Below are positions 36,701-43,983 of a stretch of DNA of 64,000 nt, piece after piece. The stretch lies in the NCBI GenBank assembly GCA_028383925.1, contig JAOEWO010000002.1:62001-126000 (forward strand), given 5' to 3'. This DNA is from Winogradskyella sp. GTDB lineage: Bacteria > Bacteroidota > Bacteroidia > Flavobacteriales > Flavobacteriaceae. Under the pieces are notes generated by a model that was given only the letters and a program-made list of their open reading frames with translations, did no database searches and was not told the origin of the DNA. Every line of letters begins with the position of its first letter. Position 1 is the stretch's first letter. A program made the position numbers and the translations under genes.

Positions 36701-37530
36701 TAGACCTTAATGCCGTAACCAAAAAAGAAACCTTTGAGAGTGTGCATTTAGCAGAATTTCCAAAAGTAGATACTAGCGTTATAGATAAGGTTTTAGAGCG
36801 CAAAATGGAGAGTGCGCAAACCATCTGTTCATTAGTATTATCGTTACGAGCTAAAGAGAAGATTAAAGTACGCCAGCCCTTACAAAAAATTATGATTCCG
36901 GTAGATAATCAGCAACAAAAGGAAGAAATTGAAGCCGTTGCAGATTTAATTAAGCACGAAGTAAACATAAAAGAAATTGAGCTTTTACAAGATGCTTCAG
37001 ATATATTAGTGAAGCAAATAAAACCAAATTTTAAAACCTTAGGGCCAAAATTCGGAAAAGATATGAAGCTGATTGCCAATGTGGTAAGAGAATTCAGTGC
37101 TGTTGACATTAAAAATATAGAGCAAAATGGTAATATTGATGTTGAAATTAACGGAAAAAATATTACTTTAGGTGTAGAAGATGTAGAGATTACGTCTCAA
37201 GATATTGAAGGATGGCTTGTTGCTAATGAAGGTGCGTTAACAGTAGCTTTAGATGTTACAATTAATGATGAATTGCGTAAGGAAGGTATTGCACGTGAGC
37301 TCGTAAACCGTATTCAAAATTTACGTAAAGATTCAGGATTTGAAGTAACTGACAGAATTGACGTACAATTACAAAGTAATCCCCAAATAGCAGAAGCAGT
37401 TGCTTCTAATGAAGCTTACATTAAATCTGAAACATTAACAGAAGATTTAAAAATTATGGACACTGTAAACAATGGTATAGAAATTGTATTTGATGAGGTC
37501 AACACCAAATTGTTTATTAAAAAACACTAA
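33709..37530 (+). CDS. ileS: Isoleucyl-tRNA synthetase with inserted DUF559 nuclease domain
   Basis: The 1273-residue protein charges tRNA-Ile. Synthetase signatures are the HIGH-equivalent GVHHVLA near residue 56, AGWDTHGLPVE, the CP1 editing region (about 180-500), RSRFWGIPLP, DVWFDSGSMPYAQWHY near 605-620, FPADFIAEGVDQTRGWF from about 772, and KMSKRLGN near 820. Homologs of this type are about 1130 residues; the extra 145 (about 627-771) lie between DVWFDSGS and FPADFIAEG, inside the catalytic core. They encode a DUF559/Vsr-like nuclease domain (NPTEAEKVLW, GYKFRREHII, IVDFVC, LVIEVDGGYH, VVRFTNEEV). The DNA insert is bounded by about 30-bp inverted repeats and keeps the frame. All synthetase motifs are intact, so the enzyme probably still works. 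Confidence 0.95.
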   Translation: MSAKFPEYKGLNLSKVADEIGSYWEVNNIFDKSVTTREGKPPFVFFEGPPSANGLPGVHHVLARAIKDIFPRYKTMKGFQVKRKAGWDTHGLPVELGVEKELGITKEDIGKKITVEEYNEACKKAVMRYTDIWNDLTQKMGYWVDMEDPYVTYKSKYMETVWWLLKQIYDKNLIYKGYTIQPYSPKAGTGLSSHELNQPGTYQDVTDTTVVAQFKANQDSLPDFLQNEGDIYFIAWTTTPWTLPSNTALTVGPKIDYVLVETYNQYTFKPMNVILAKALVNKQFDGKFKKVETKPELIDYKEGDKKIPFYVVKEFKGKDLVGITYEQLLDYGCEFENKQNAFRVISGDFVTTEDGTGIVHTAPTFGADDALVAKQATPEIPPLLVKDDNGNLVPLVDLQGKFRPELGEFAGKYVKNEYYNDGEAPERSVDVELAIKLKTENKAFKVEKYKHSYPNCWRTDKPILYYPLDSWFIKITDVKGRMHELNTTINWKPESTGTGRFGNWLANANDWNLSRSRFWGIPLPIWRTEDGKEQICIGSVAELKSEMTKSVDAGIMSEDIFAEFEVGNMSEANYDTIDLHKNVVDKIVLVSASGKPMQRESDLIDVWFDSGSMPYAQWHYPFENAPSNFPKGEEKERSYIYETARKLSYKLLNEFKKERVKNPTEAEKVLWEALRNKNLDGYKFRREHIIDEFIVDFVCLSKNLVIEVDGGYHNQPEVQDADKLRTDILEELGYRVVRFTNEEVIGDIDKVLEKIAYELRMSFSPLGKLKGAFPADFIAEGVDQTRGWFYTLHAIGTMVFDSVAYKNVVSNGLVLDKNGQKMSKRLGNAVDPFETLSKYGADATRWYMISNANPWDNLKFDSEGIAEVSRKFFGTLYNTYSFFTLYTNIDGFNYSEADIKLEERPEIDRWILSELNSLIQKVDKFYEEYEPTRAARAISDFTQDYLSNWFVRLSRRRFWKGDYQTDKISAYQTLYTCMETIAKLGAPIAPFFMDRLYLDLNAVTKKETFESVHLAEFPKVDTSVIDKVLERKMESAQTICSLVLSLRAKEKIKVRQPLQKIMIPVDNQQQKEEIEAVADLIKHEVNIKEIELLQDASDILVKQIKPNFKTLGPKFGKDMKLIANVVREFSAVDIKNIEQNGNIDVEINGKNITLGVEDVEITSQDIEGWLVANEGALTVALDVTINDELRKEGIARELVNRIQNLRKDSGFEVTDRIDVQLQSNPQIAEAVASNEAYIKSETLTEDLKIMDTVNNGIEIVFDEVNTKLFIKKH
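35581..35611. repeat. Left inverted repeat of the DUF559 cassette
   Basis: Starts with GCCCC and contains the palindrome CTTCCCCAAAGGGGAAG (35592-35608). It encodes APSNFPKGEE of the fused protein. Confidence 0.75.
35993..36023. repeat. Right inverted repeat of the DUF559 cassette
   Basis: Contains TTCCCCTTTGGGGAA (35997-36011), then AACTAAAAGGGGC. It is the reverse complement of the left repeat apart from about four positions, and encodes SFSPLGKLKGA. Confidence 0.75.
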
Positions 37531-37536
37531 AATATT

Positions 37537-37911
37537 ATGGCAGAAAACAATAGATATTCTGATAAAGACTTAGAAGAATTTAGAAATTTGCTTCAAGACA
37601 AAATAAAAAAAGCAGAGCACGATTTAGAATTGATAAAAAGTGCTTACATGAACGATCATGATAATGGTACCGATGACACATCACCAACTTTTAAAGCGTT
37701 TGAAGAAGGTAGTGCAACTATGAGTAAAGAAGCTAACTCTGCCCTGGCAATTCGTCAAGAAAAGTTTATAAGAGATTTAAAAAATGCAGTTATACGTATA
37801 GAAAATAAGACCTATGGTATATGCCGTGTTACTGGTAAACTAATTAATAAAGAACGTTTAAAATTAGTGCCGCATGCCACATTAAGCATAGAAGCTAAAA
37901 ATATGCAGTAG
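37537..37911 (+). CDS. DksA/TraR-type protein lacking the zinc cysteines
   Basis: The 124-residue protein has a coiled-coil N-terminal half (residues 5-75) with DDTSPTFKAFEEGSATMSKEA at its turn, then the DksA-like end YGICRVTGKLINKERLKLVPHATLSIEAK. In DksA four cysteines bind zinc (CxxCG...CxxC). Here only the first Cys remains (CRVTG) and the last pair is LSIE. This loss is common in Bacteroidota members of the family. It probably binds the RNA polymerase secondary channel. It starts 6 bp after ileS, so it is co-transcribed with it, and a terminator lies 43 bp after its stop. Confidence 0.85.
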   Translation: MAENNRYSDKDLEEFRNLLQDKIKKAEHDLELIKSAYMNDHDNGTDDTSPTFKAFEEGSATMSKEANSALAIRQEKFIRDLKNAVIRIENKTYGICRVTGKLINKERLKLVPHATLSIEAKNMQ

Positions 37912-37932
37912 CATTTTAATTAAGAATTTATT

Positions 37933-38595
37933 TTGAATAGAAACAAAACTATAAGGCCTTCGATTATTAATCTGAAGGCTTTTTTTATAAGTTTTATTTT
38001 TTTATTCTTTATGGTGAAAATAGGCGCTCAAAATATTTTAGAAAGAAAATTTTTGGCAGATAAAATTGAAACAATTTCAATTGACGGTGACCAAATTTTT
38101 ACCATATCTATTTCAACATCTCAAACAAAATACATTACGGTTACATCTACTTTAGATGGCGAGTACCAACAGCAATTTCAAATTATTACAAAGCAAGAAG
38201 CAAATCAACTGGGTATAAAATTAGAGCCATTTAAGTTTGCAACCATAGCAGATGATAAACGAAATGCACATAAGGTAATTGCAGCGACTTTAGTCTTAGA
38301 AATTCCAGAAGGACTTAATTTAAATATAATTAGCAACATTGGCTCTGTAAATTTAATGGGGAGTTTTAATAAACTAAATATTAATTTGTCTCAAGGTCAT
38401 TTTTATGCTAAAGGAGATGCAAATAGTGCACGCATTAGTACGGTAGAAGGATATATTAAGGTAATAACTACTTATGCTAATGTAGAGGCGATATCTCAAA
38501 ACGGTATGGTTATTTTAGATGTGTTTAAATCTAATAATACATCATGGAAGCTAAACTCTATAAATGGAGATATAACTGTGGCTAAACAAGAATAA
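37933..38595 (+). CDS. Secreted beta-repeat protein, DUF4097-like
   Basis: The 220-residue protein has a TTG start, a short basic N-terminus and a signal-peptide-like segment (LKAFFISFIFLFFMVKIGAQ, cleavage after the Gln). The mature part is beta-rich with repeating units (LNIISNIGSVNLMGSFNKLNINLSQGHFY; ISTVEGYIKVITTYANVEAISQNG) that recall DUF4097-type putative adhesins. The only in-frame ATG (38011) would cut off the signal sequence, so TTG is preferred. Unusually, the terminator hairpin of the preceding DksA-like gene lies inside the first codons, so expression may depend on readthrough or on a promoter within that gene. Confidence 0.7.
   Translation: MNRNKTIRPSIINLKAFFISFIFLFFMVKIGAQNILERKFLADKIETISIDGDQIFTISISTSQTKYITVTSTLDGEYQQQFQIITKQEANQLGIKLEPFKFATIADDKRNAHKVIAATLVLEIPEGLNLNIISNIGSVNLMGSFNKLNINLSQGHFYAKGDANSARISTVEGYIKVITTYANVEAISQNGMVILDVFKSNNTSWKLNSINGDITVAKQE
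37954..37986 (+). terminator. Terminator of the DksA-like gene inside the next reading frame
   Basis: GCCTTCGATTA pairs with TAATC-T-GAAGGC (one bulged T), then seven T residues follow. It is a well-formed intrinsic terminator, but lies within the first 18 codons of the next gene. Confidence 0.75.
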
Positions 38596-38647
38596 TCAAT
38601 TATTTTTACACTATTCTTTATTAGTGTTGTTTGATTAAAAAACAATT

Positions 38648-39313
38648 ATGTCGTTAAAAAAAGCATCAATTCTTATTTTTATTATTTTATTGGTTGATCA
38701 ACTCAGTAAAATTTATATTAAAACCCATTTTCAATTGCATGAAGATGTCTCGGTATTTTCTTGGTTTAAAATTGCTTTTGTAGAAAACGATGGTATGGCT
38801 TGGGGCACTAAGCTAAGTGATGTTTTTACATTTATATCAGACAAATCTGCAAAACTCATTTTAACCTTGTTTAGAATTGTTGCTGTAACTGGTATAGCAT
38901 TTTGGTTGGTTGATGTTACTAAAAAGAAAAAATCTAAAATATTAATTTTCGCTGTAGCTATTATTTTTGCTGGTGCTTTAGGTAATATTTTAGACTCTGT
39001 GTTTTACGGTGTTTTATTTGATGATAGTAACTTGCAGGTTGCTACTTTTTTACCAGAAGGTGGTGGTTATGCTAATGTGTTTCATGGTAAGGTTGTAGAC
39101 ATGTTACATTTTCCTATGTGGCAAGGGGTCTTACCGCAATGGCTGCCAGTAGTTGGTGGCAAGTCTTTTTCTTTTTTCGATCCTGTTTTTAATGTGGCTG
39201 ATGTTGCTATAAGTACAGGTATAGGTATTTTAATTGTGTTTAATAAAAGAGCATTTAATGACAAGCCTAAAATTGAAACACCTGTTTTGGCGTCACACAA
39301 TAATCTAACTTAA
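38648..39313 (+). CDS. lspA: Lipoprotein signal peptidase
   Basis: The 221-residue membrane aspartyl protease removes signal peptides from prolipoproteins, many of which occur in this window. Motifs are VDQLSKIYI near the N-terminus, VENDGMAWG, the first catalytic Asp in GNILDSVFYG and the second in FNVADVAIS. Four membrane helices are seen. It is longer than the E. coli enzyme (about 165) through a loop around residues 125-165 and a basic tail, as is usual in Bacteroidota. Its last 47 bp overlap the convergent 5-FTHF cyclo-ligase gene. Confidence 0.97.
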   Translation: MSLKKASILIFIILLVDQLSKIYIKTHFQLHEDVSVFSWFKIAFVENDGMAWGTKLSDVFTFISDKSAKLILTLFRIVAVTGIAFWLVDVTKKKKSKILIFAVAIIFAGALGNILDSVFYGVLFDDSNLQVATFLPEGGGYANVFHGKVVDMLHFPMWQGVLPQWLPVVGGKSFSFFDPVFNVADVAISTGIGILIVFNKRAFNDKPKIETPVLASHNNLT

Positions 39314-39830
39314 TATCATCCTCAGAGGTTTCAAAAATTTCGGTATCAACTTCAAAAAAAGACAAACCAATTTTTAAAGTTTCAGGTTTACAGTTTGCTA
39401 AAAATCTATCATAAAACCCCTTACCATAACCAACTCTATTTCCCGTGTTATCAAAAGCTAAAAGAGGTATAAATACCACTTCTAATTGCGACGATTTAAT
39501 TTCTATACCTTCTATTGGTTCTGGGATGTTGTAGTGGTTTTTTTTAATGGTGGTGCTGTCGGTTAATAAAAAATGCGTCATACTGTAATCTTCAAAATTA
39601 CTTTTAGAAATGACGGTATGTTTATCCTTGCCGGCTAAAATATTTAAGATGTAATCGGTGTTTATTTCTTTCTGTTCTTCAATAGTTAGAAAAATATGAT
39701 AAAAAGATTTATCCCAAATACTTAGCTTTAGTAACTGATTAGCAATAGCCAGACTAAAATCTTCAACATTATCTAGAGATAGCGTTTGCCGTAATGCTTT
39801 ATATTTTTTGCGTATTTGGGTTTTGGTCAT
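39267..39830 (-). CDS. 5-formyltetrahydrofolate cyclo-ligase
   Basis: The 187-residue enzyme turns 5-formyl-THF into 5,10-methenyl-THF with ATP. It shows the N-terminal basic segment IRKKYKALRQTLS, a phosphate-binding loop with IPLLAFDNTGNRVGYGKGFYDRFL, and the typical C-terminal GLSFFEV part. It overlaps the end of lspA by 47 bp tail to tail. Its start shares one base with the stop of the aspartoacylase-like gene (TAATG), so it is translationally coupled to the RimK operon. Confidence 0.95.
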   Translation of the reverse strand: MTKTQIRKKYKALRQTLSLDNVEDFSLAIANQLLKLSIWDKSFYHIFLTIEEQKEINTDYILNILAGKDKHTVISKSNFEDYSMTHFLLTDSTTIKKNHYNIPEPIEGIEIKSSQLEVVFIPLLAFDNTGNRVGYGKGFYDRFLANCKPETLKIGLSFFEVDTEIFETSEDDIKLDYCVTPKQVFQF

Positions 39831-40795
39831 TAGTCTTCTAACTTAGTAGAAATATGAAAAATAGCATCACCTTGATAAATGATTGGTGATTCGTTTACAT
39901 TAAACACATAACCTGTATTTGGTGCTTTTACAAAGTAATTAAAACTGCCATAAGGGTCTGTAATATTACCTAAAACCTCCCCCTTTTCTACAAGTGTGTT
40001 TATTTTTACAGTGGCTTTAAACATGCCAGAATATTTAGCCCTTAGCCACTTACTATCTTCAATAACAACAGCACTTGTTTTGGGTTGTGATACTTTAAAT
40101 TGGTTGCGCAGCATGCCAAAATGGTGCAGTACACGTTTGGCGCCATTTACACCAGTATTAGTTATATTACTATGTATGTTAAACGATTTTCCACCTTCAA
40201 ACAAAAGCATAGGTACGCCAGCTTTAGCACAAGCATTTCTAAACGATTTATTTAAATTTTGCGAATAATAAATAAAAGGTGCCCCAAAAACATGAGCCAA
40301 TTCTGTAAGTTTAGGGTCGTCTTCTACAATTCTAATTTGTGAGGCATTAAAACGGTCGGAGCCACCTGTATGAAAATCCATCACAAAATCTGCGTGAGGT
40401 ACCAATTCTTTCATTACAAAATGTGCAACGCGGCTAGCTAAAGATCCTTTTTCGCTACCAGGAAATACGCGGTTTAAGTCCCTACCATCAGGAAAAAGAC
40501 GGTCCATGTTTAAAAACCCAAATACATTTATAACTGGGACACAAATGGTGGTACCAATCTTAGGTTTATTAATGCCTTTAGCAATAATTTGCCTTACAAT
40601 TTCAACCCCATTTATTTCGTCACCGTGTATACCAGCTGTAATTAAAACGGTTGGGCCTAGTTTTTTAGAGCGTTCTATAATTATAGGGACATCTAATGTG
40701 TTTCTGGTATGTAGTTTAGCGACTTCAAAGGTTACTGTAGCACTTTTACCTGGTGCAACTTTAACACCCAAAATATTTAAAATATCTTTTAACAT
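39830..40795 (-). CDS. Aspartoacylase / succinylglutamate-desuccinylase-family metalloenzyme
   Basis: The roughly 321-residue protein has an M14-type zinc carboxypeptidase fold. The metal ligands lie in GIHGDEINGVEIV (H, E) and in a later His; MDFHTGG gives a catalytic-site motif, and a C-terminal barrel-sandwich domain follows (about 245-318). An ATG start at 40795 is chosen over a TTG 24 bp upstream because it avoids overlap and lies 4 bp after the rimK stop. It is encoded with a RimK-type ligase and a retropepsin-like protease, so it may trim or remove amino acids that RimK adds, rather than act in arginine breakdown. That role is inferred. Confidence 0.85.
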   Translation of the reverse strand: MLKDILNILGVKVAPGKSATVTFEVAKLHTRNTLDVPIIIERSKKLGPTVLITAGIHGDEINGVEIVRQIIAKGINKPKIGTTICVPVINVFGFLNMDRLFPDGRDLNRVFPGSEKGSLASRVAHFVMKELVPHADFVMDFHTGGSDRFNASQIRIVEDDPKLTELAHVFGAPFIYYSQNLNKSFRNACAKAGVPMLLFEGGKSFNIHSNITNTGVNGAKRVLHHFGMLRNQFKVSQPKTSAVVIEDSKWLRAKYSGMFKATVKINTLVEKGEVLGNITDPYGSFNYFVKAPNTGYVFNVNESPIIYQGDAIFHISTKLED

Positions 40796-40799
40796 GGGT

Positions 40800-41675
40800 T
40801 TAAGTTCTATTGCGCTCAATAAACGTAATTATTGCTTTTGCTATATTTTTTTCAGTAGCGGCTTCAATACCTTCTAGACCTGGTGTAGAATTTACTTCTA
40901 ATAAAAGTGGTCCGCGAGCAGACTGCAACATATCTACACCGCAAACAGGTAGCTTTAAAACTTTGGCTGCATTCATAGCTAATTTTAGTTCGTCTTTATC
41001 TAGTTTTATAATATTAGCAGAACCACCACGGTGTAAGTTAGAACGAAACTCTCCCTCTTTACCTTGGCGTTTCATGGCGCCAACAACCTCACCATCTACA
41101 ACAAGAGCTCTTAAATCTGCTCCTTTTGCTTCTTTTATATATTCTTGTACAATAACTCTTGCTTGCAAACCATTAAAAGCTTCTAAAACAGATTCGGCTG
41201 CATTTTTACTTTCGGCTAAAACCACACCAAGACCTTGTGTGCCTTCTAATAATTTTATAATAACAGGTGTACCGCCAACATGCTCTATTACTTCTTCTAC
41301 ATCTCTAGAGTAATTTGTAAATACAGTTTTTGGCATTCCAATACCTGCTTTACTTAAACGTTGAAGACTTCTTAGTTTGTCTCTAGACCTTAATATAGCA
41401 TCAGAAGAAGCAATGGTAAACACACCCATTTCTTCAAATTGTCTTACAACTGCACAACCATAAAATGTTACCGAAGCTCCTATTCTGGGTATTATAGCAT
41501 CTACATAATCGAGGTAGCGGTCTTTGTAAAAAATAGTAGGTTTCTCTTTTTCTATTATTATATCACACTTTAAAGGGTCTATAATTTCAACCTTATGGCC
41601 TCTTTTTTCAGCCTCATCTACTAAACGTGCAGTAGAGTATAAGTGAGGGTTTCTTGACAAGATTACTATATTCAT
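40800..41675 (-). CDS. rimK: RimK-type alpha-L-glutamate ligase
   Basis: The 291-residue ATP-grasp enzyme matches RimK throughout ([79 protein letters not shown], with the Mg ligands Glu and Asn). In E. coli RimK adds glutamates to the C-terminus of ribosomal protein S6. The gene overlaps the upstream retropepsin-like gene by 4 bp (ATGA) and is followed after 4 bp by the aspartoacylase-like gene, forming a tight three-gene unit. Confidence 0.95.
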   Translation of the reverse strand: MNIVILSRNPHLYSTARLVDEAEKRGHKVEIIDPLKCDIIIEKEKPTIFYKDRYLDYVDAIIPRIGASVTFYGCAVVRQFEEMGVFTIASSDAILRSRDKLRSLQRLSKAGIGMPKTVFTNYSRDVEEVIEHVGGTPVIIKLLEGTQGLGVVLAESKNAAESVLEAFNGLQARVIVQEYIKEAKGADLRALVVDGEVVGAMKRQGKEGEFRSNLHRGGSANIIKLDKDELKLAMNAAKVLKLPVCGVDMLQSARGPLLLEVNSTPGLEGIEAATEKNIAKAIITFIERNRT

Positions 41676-42100
41676 TTTTTTGTTTGCGTATTAAAAGATT
41701 GATTTTCTAAATCAACATCTATTATAAATTTTTTACTTAAAAACTGACGCCCTATAAGTACAGGAAAACGCATATCGTCTCTTGTGCTTAAAGTTAGGTT
41801 AATCTTATATGTTTTACCAAAAAATACAACGTTTGTTTTTATTTTAAAGCGGTTTTCTCTGTGGCCGTTACTACTCTTTACATCTGTGTAAGTGTAAGTG
41901 TTAAACACAATTTCTTCACTTTTAAAGTTAGGATGCCCTTTGCTTTCAAAAATACAATACAGTTTATTATCTTCTTCTCTAATTTTTGAGCAGTGTATGC
42001 AAGAGGTGTAGGCGCCTGTGTCTATTTTAACATCAATGGTGTTAAGCTTTAATTCAGGAAAATTGACTTTATCAACGCGTCCTAAAACTTTTTTAGTCAT
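41672..42100 (-). CDS. Retropepsin-like protease (RimB / 'ATP-dependent zinc protease' family)
   Basis: The 142-residue protein belongs to the family annotated as ATP-dependent zinc protease (PF05618-type). It holds the retropepsin-like active-site motif [14 protein letters not shown] near residue 25 and the end segment [18 protein letters not shown]. In Pseudomonas the homolog RimB is encoded with RimK and acts on RimK-modified S6. Here too it is directly upstream of rimK with a 4-bp overlap. It is the first gene of the operon, about 90 bp from the divergent uvrC. Confidence 0.88.
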   Translation of the reverse strand: MTKKVLGRVDKVNFPELKLNTIDVKIDTGAYTSCIHCSKIREEDNKLYCIFESKGHPNFKSEEIVFNTYTYTDVKSSNGHRENRFKIKTNVVFFGKTYKINLTLSTRDDMRFPVLIGRQFLSKKFIIDVDLENQSFNTQTKK

Positions 42101-42188
42101 ATATGGGTTTTATAAAAAGTGGCGAAAGATAATCATAAAGTTATTTGAAAACATACAATTACTTTTATGAATTATTACCTTTGGTTAC

Positions 42189-43982
42189 ATGCCAGAAACT
42201 TCACTTAATATACAAATAAAAACCCTACCGCACCAGCCTGGTGTTTATCAATATTTTGATGCTGATAACAAGCTCATCTATGTTGGTAAAGCTAAGGATA
42301 TTAAAAAACGTGTGAGTAGTTATTTTAATAAGCATCACGACTATGGTAAAACGCGCGTATTAGTTAAAAATATTGTTTCTGTAAAGCATATTGTTGTTGA
42401 AACCGAAAATGATGCCTTACTTTTAGAAAACAACTTAATAAAAAAATACAAACCTAAGTACAATGTGCTTTTAAAGGATGATAAATCGTATCCGTGGATT
42501 TGTGTTAAGAAAGAACGTTTTCCCAGAGTGTTTCCTACCAGACGTGTTATTAAAGATGGCTCAGAGTATTTTGGACCGTACACAAGTATGAAAACAGTAA
42601 AAACACTTTTGGGCTTAATAAAAGGCTTATACCAGTTGCGTACGTGTAATTATGATTTGTCTCAATCTAAAATAGAAACGGGTAAATATAAAGTCTGTTT
42701 AGAATACCATTTGGGTAATTGCAAAGGTGCTTGCGAAGACTACGAAACAGAAGACCAGTACCAAACAAATATTACAGCTATACGCGAAATTTTAAAAGGA
42801 AATTTTAAAGATTCGTTACAGCAATTTAGAGAGCAAATGAAACAGTATGCTGCACAAATGCAATTTGAAGATGCTCAGAAAATAAAAGAGAAACTTGAGG
42901 TTTTAGAAAACTATCAAGCTAAATCTACCATAGTAAATCCTAAAATTAGTAATGTAGATGTTTTCTCTATTGTTAGCGATGAAACCTATGCTTATGTTAA
43001 TTTTTTACAATTAAGTTATGGCTCTATAATACGGTCGCATACGTTAGAACTTAAAAAGAAATTGCAAGAATCTGATACCGAATTATTAGAGCTAGCAATT
43101 ACAGAAATTAGACAACGTTTTAACTCAATGAGCAGAGAAATTTATGTGCCGTTTGAAGTTAATTTGGGTGGTAATTTAAAAATAACAATTCCGAAACTTG
43201 GTGATAAAAAAAGCATCTTAGATTTATCTATTCGTAATGCAAAGTACTATCGTATGGATAAATTTAAACAAGTAAAACTTATAGATCCAGATAGGCATGC
43301 CAATCGTATTATGGCACAAATGAAAGCAGATTTACTTCTGTCTGAAGAACCAAGACATATTGAATGTTTTGATAACTCTAACATACAAGGCACAAACCCA
43401 GTTGCAGCATGTGTGGTATTTAAAAACGGAAAACCAAGCAAAAAAGACTACCGTAATTTTAATATAAAAACGGTTGTGGGACCAGATGATTTTGCATCTA
43501 TGGAAGAGGTGGTTTACAGACGTTACAAACGTTTAGTTGAAGAAGACCAACCATTACCACAACTTATTATTATAGATGGTGGTAAGGGGCAATTATCATC
43601 AGCGTTAAAAAGTCTAGATATTTTAGGATTAAGAGGAAAAATTGCTATCATTGGTATAGCTAAGCGCTTAGAAGAGTTATTTTACCCAGATGATCCTATA
43701 CCGTTGTACTTAGATAAAAAAAGTGAAACGCTAAAGATTATTCAGCAATTAAGAAACGAAGCACACCGTTTTGGTATAGAGCATCACAGAAACAAAAGAA
43801 GTAAAGGTGCGTTAACAACCGAGTTAGAAAACATACCAGGTGTTGGTGAGCAGACTATTGTAGATTTAATGAAAACTTTTAAAACAGTAAAACGTATTGC
43901 AAATGCAAAATTAGACGAGTTAGAAGCTGTTGTAGGAGTATCGCGCGCCAATAAAATTTATAATTATTACCATAAAGAGTAA
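42189..43982 (+). CDS. uvrC: Excinuclease ABC subunit C
   Basis: The 597-residue nuclease makes both incisions in nucleotide excision repair. It shows the GIY-YIG domain (PGVYQYFD, IYVGKAKDIKKRV, residues 12-95), a Cys-rich strip (CLEYHLGNCKGAC), the UVR motif (about 200-235, MQFEDAQKIKEKLEVL), the RNase-H-like domain (ECFDNSNIQGTNPVA; IIDGGKGQLSSAL) and the C-terminal helix-hairpin-helix (ENIPGVGEQTIVDLMKTF). The patatin gene starts 1 bp after its stop. Confidence 0.98.
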   Translation: MPETSLNIQIKTLPHQPGVYQYFDADNKLIYVGKAKDIKKRVSSYFNKHHDYGKTRVLVKNIVSVKHIVVETENDALLLENNLIKKYKPKYNVLLKDDKSYPWICVKKERFPRVFPTRRVIKDGSEYFGPYTSMKTVKTLLGLIKGLYQLRTCNYDLSQSKIETGKYKVCLEYHLGNCKGACEDYETEDQYQTNITAIREILKGNFKDSLQQFREQMKQYAAQMQFEDAQKIKEKLEVLENYQAKSTIVNPKISNVDVFSIVSDETYAYVNFLQLSYGSIIRSHTLELKKKLQESDTELLELAITEIRQRFNSMSREIYVPFEVNLGGNLKITIPKLGDKKSILDLSIRNAKYYRMDKFKQVKLIDPDRHANRIMAQMKADLLLSEEPRHIECFDNSNIQGTNPVAACVVFKNGKPSKKDYRNFNIKTVVGPDDFASMEEVVYRRYKRLVEEDQPLPQLIIIDGGKGQLSSALKSLDILGLRGKIAIIGIAKRLEELFYPDDPIPLYLDKKSETLKIIQQLRNEAHRFGIEHHRNKRSKGALTTELENIPGVGEQTIVDLMKTFKTVKRIANAKLDELEAVVGVSRANKIYNYYHKE

Positions 43983-43983
43983 A

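Noticed and set aside
40819-40819. Upstream TTG start for the aspartoacylase-like gene
   Set aside because: It would overlap rimK by 20 bp, while the ATG at 40795 lies 4 bp after the rimK stop and gives a family-like N-terminus.
40810-41313. Long open frame on the plus strand opposite rimK
   Set aside because: It is the mirror of a strongly conserved ATP-grasp gene and its product is Ser/Pro-rich with no family likeness.
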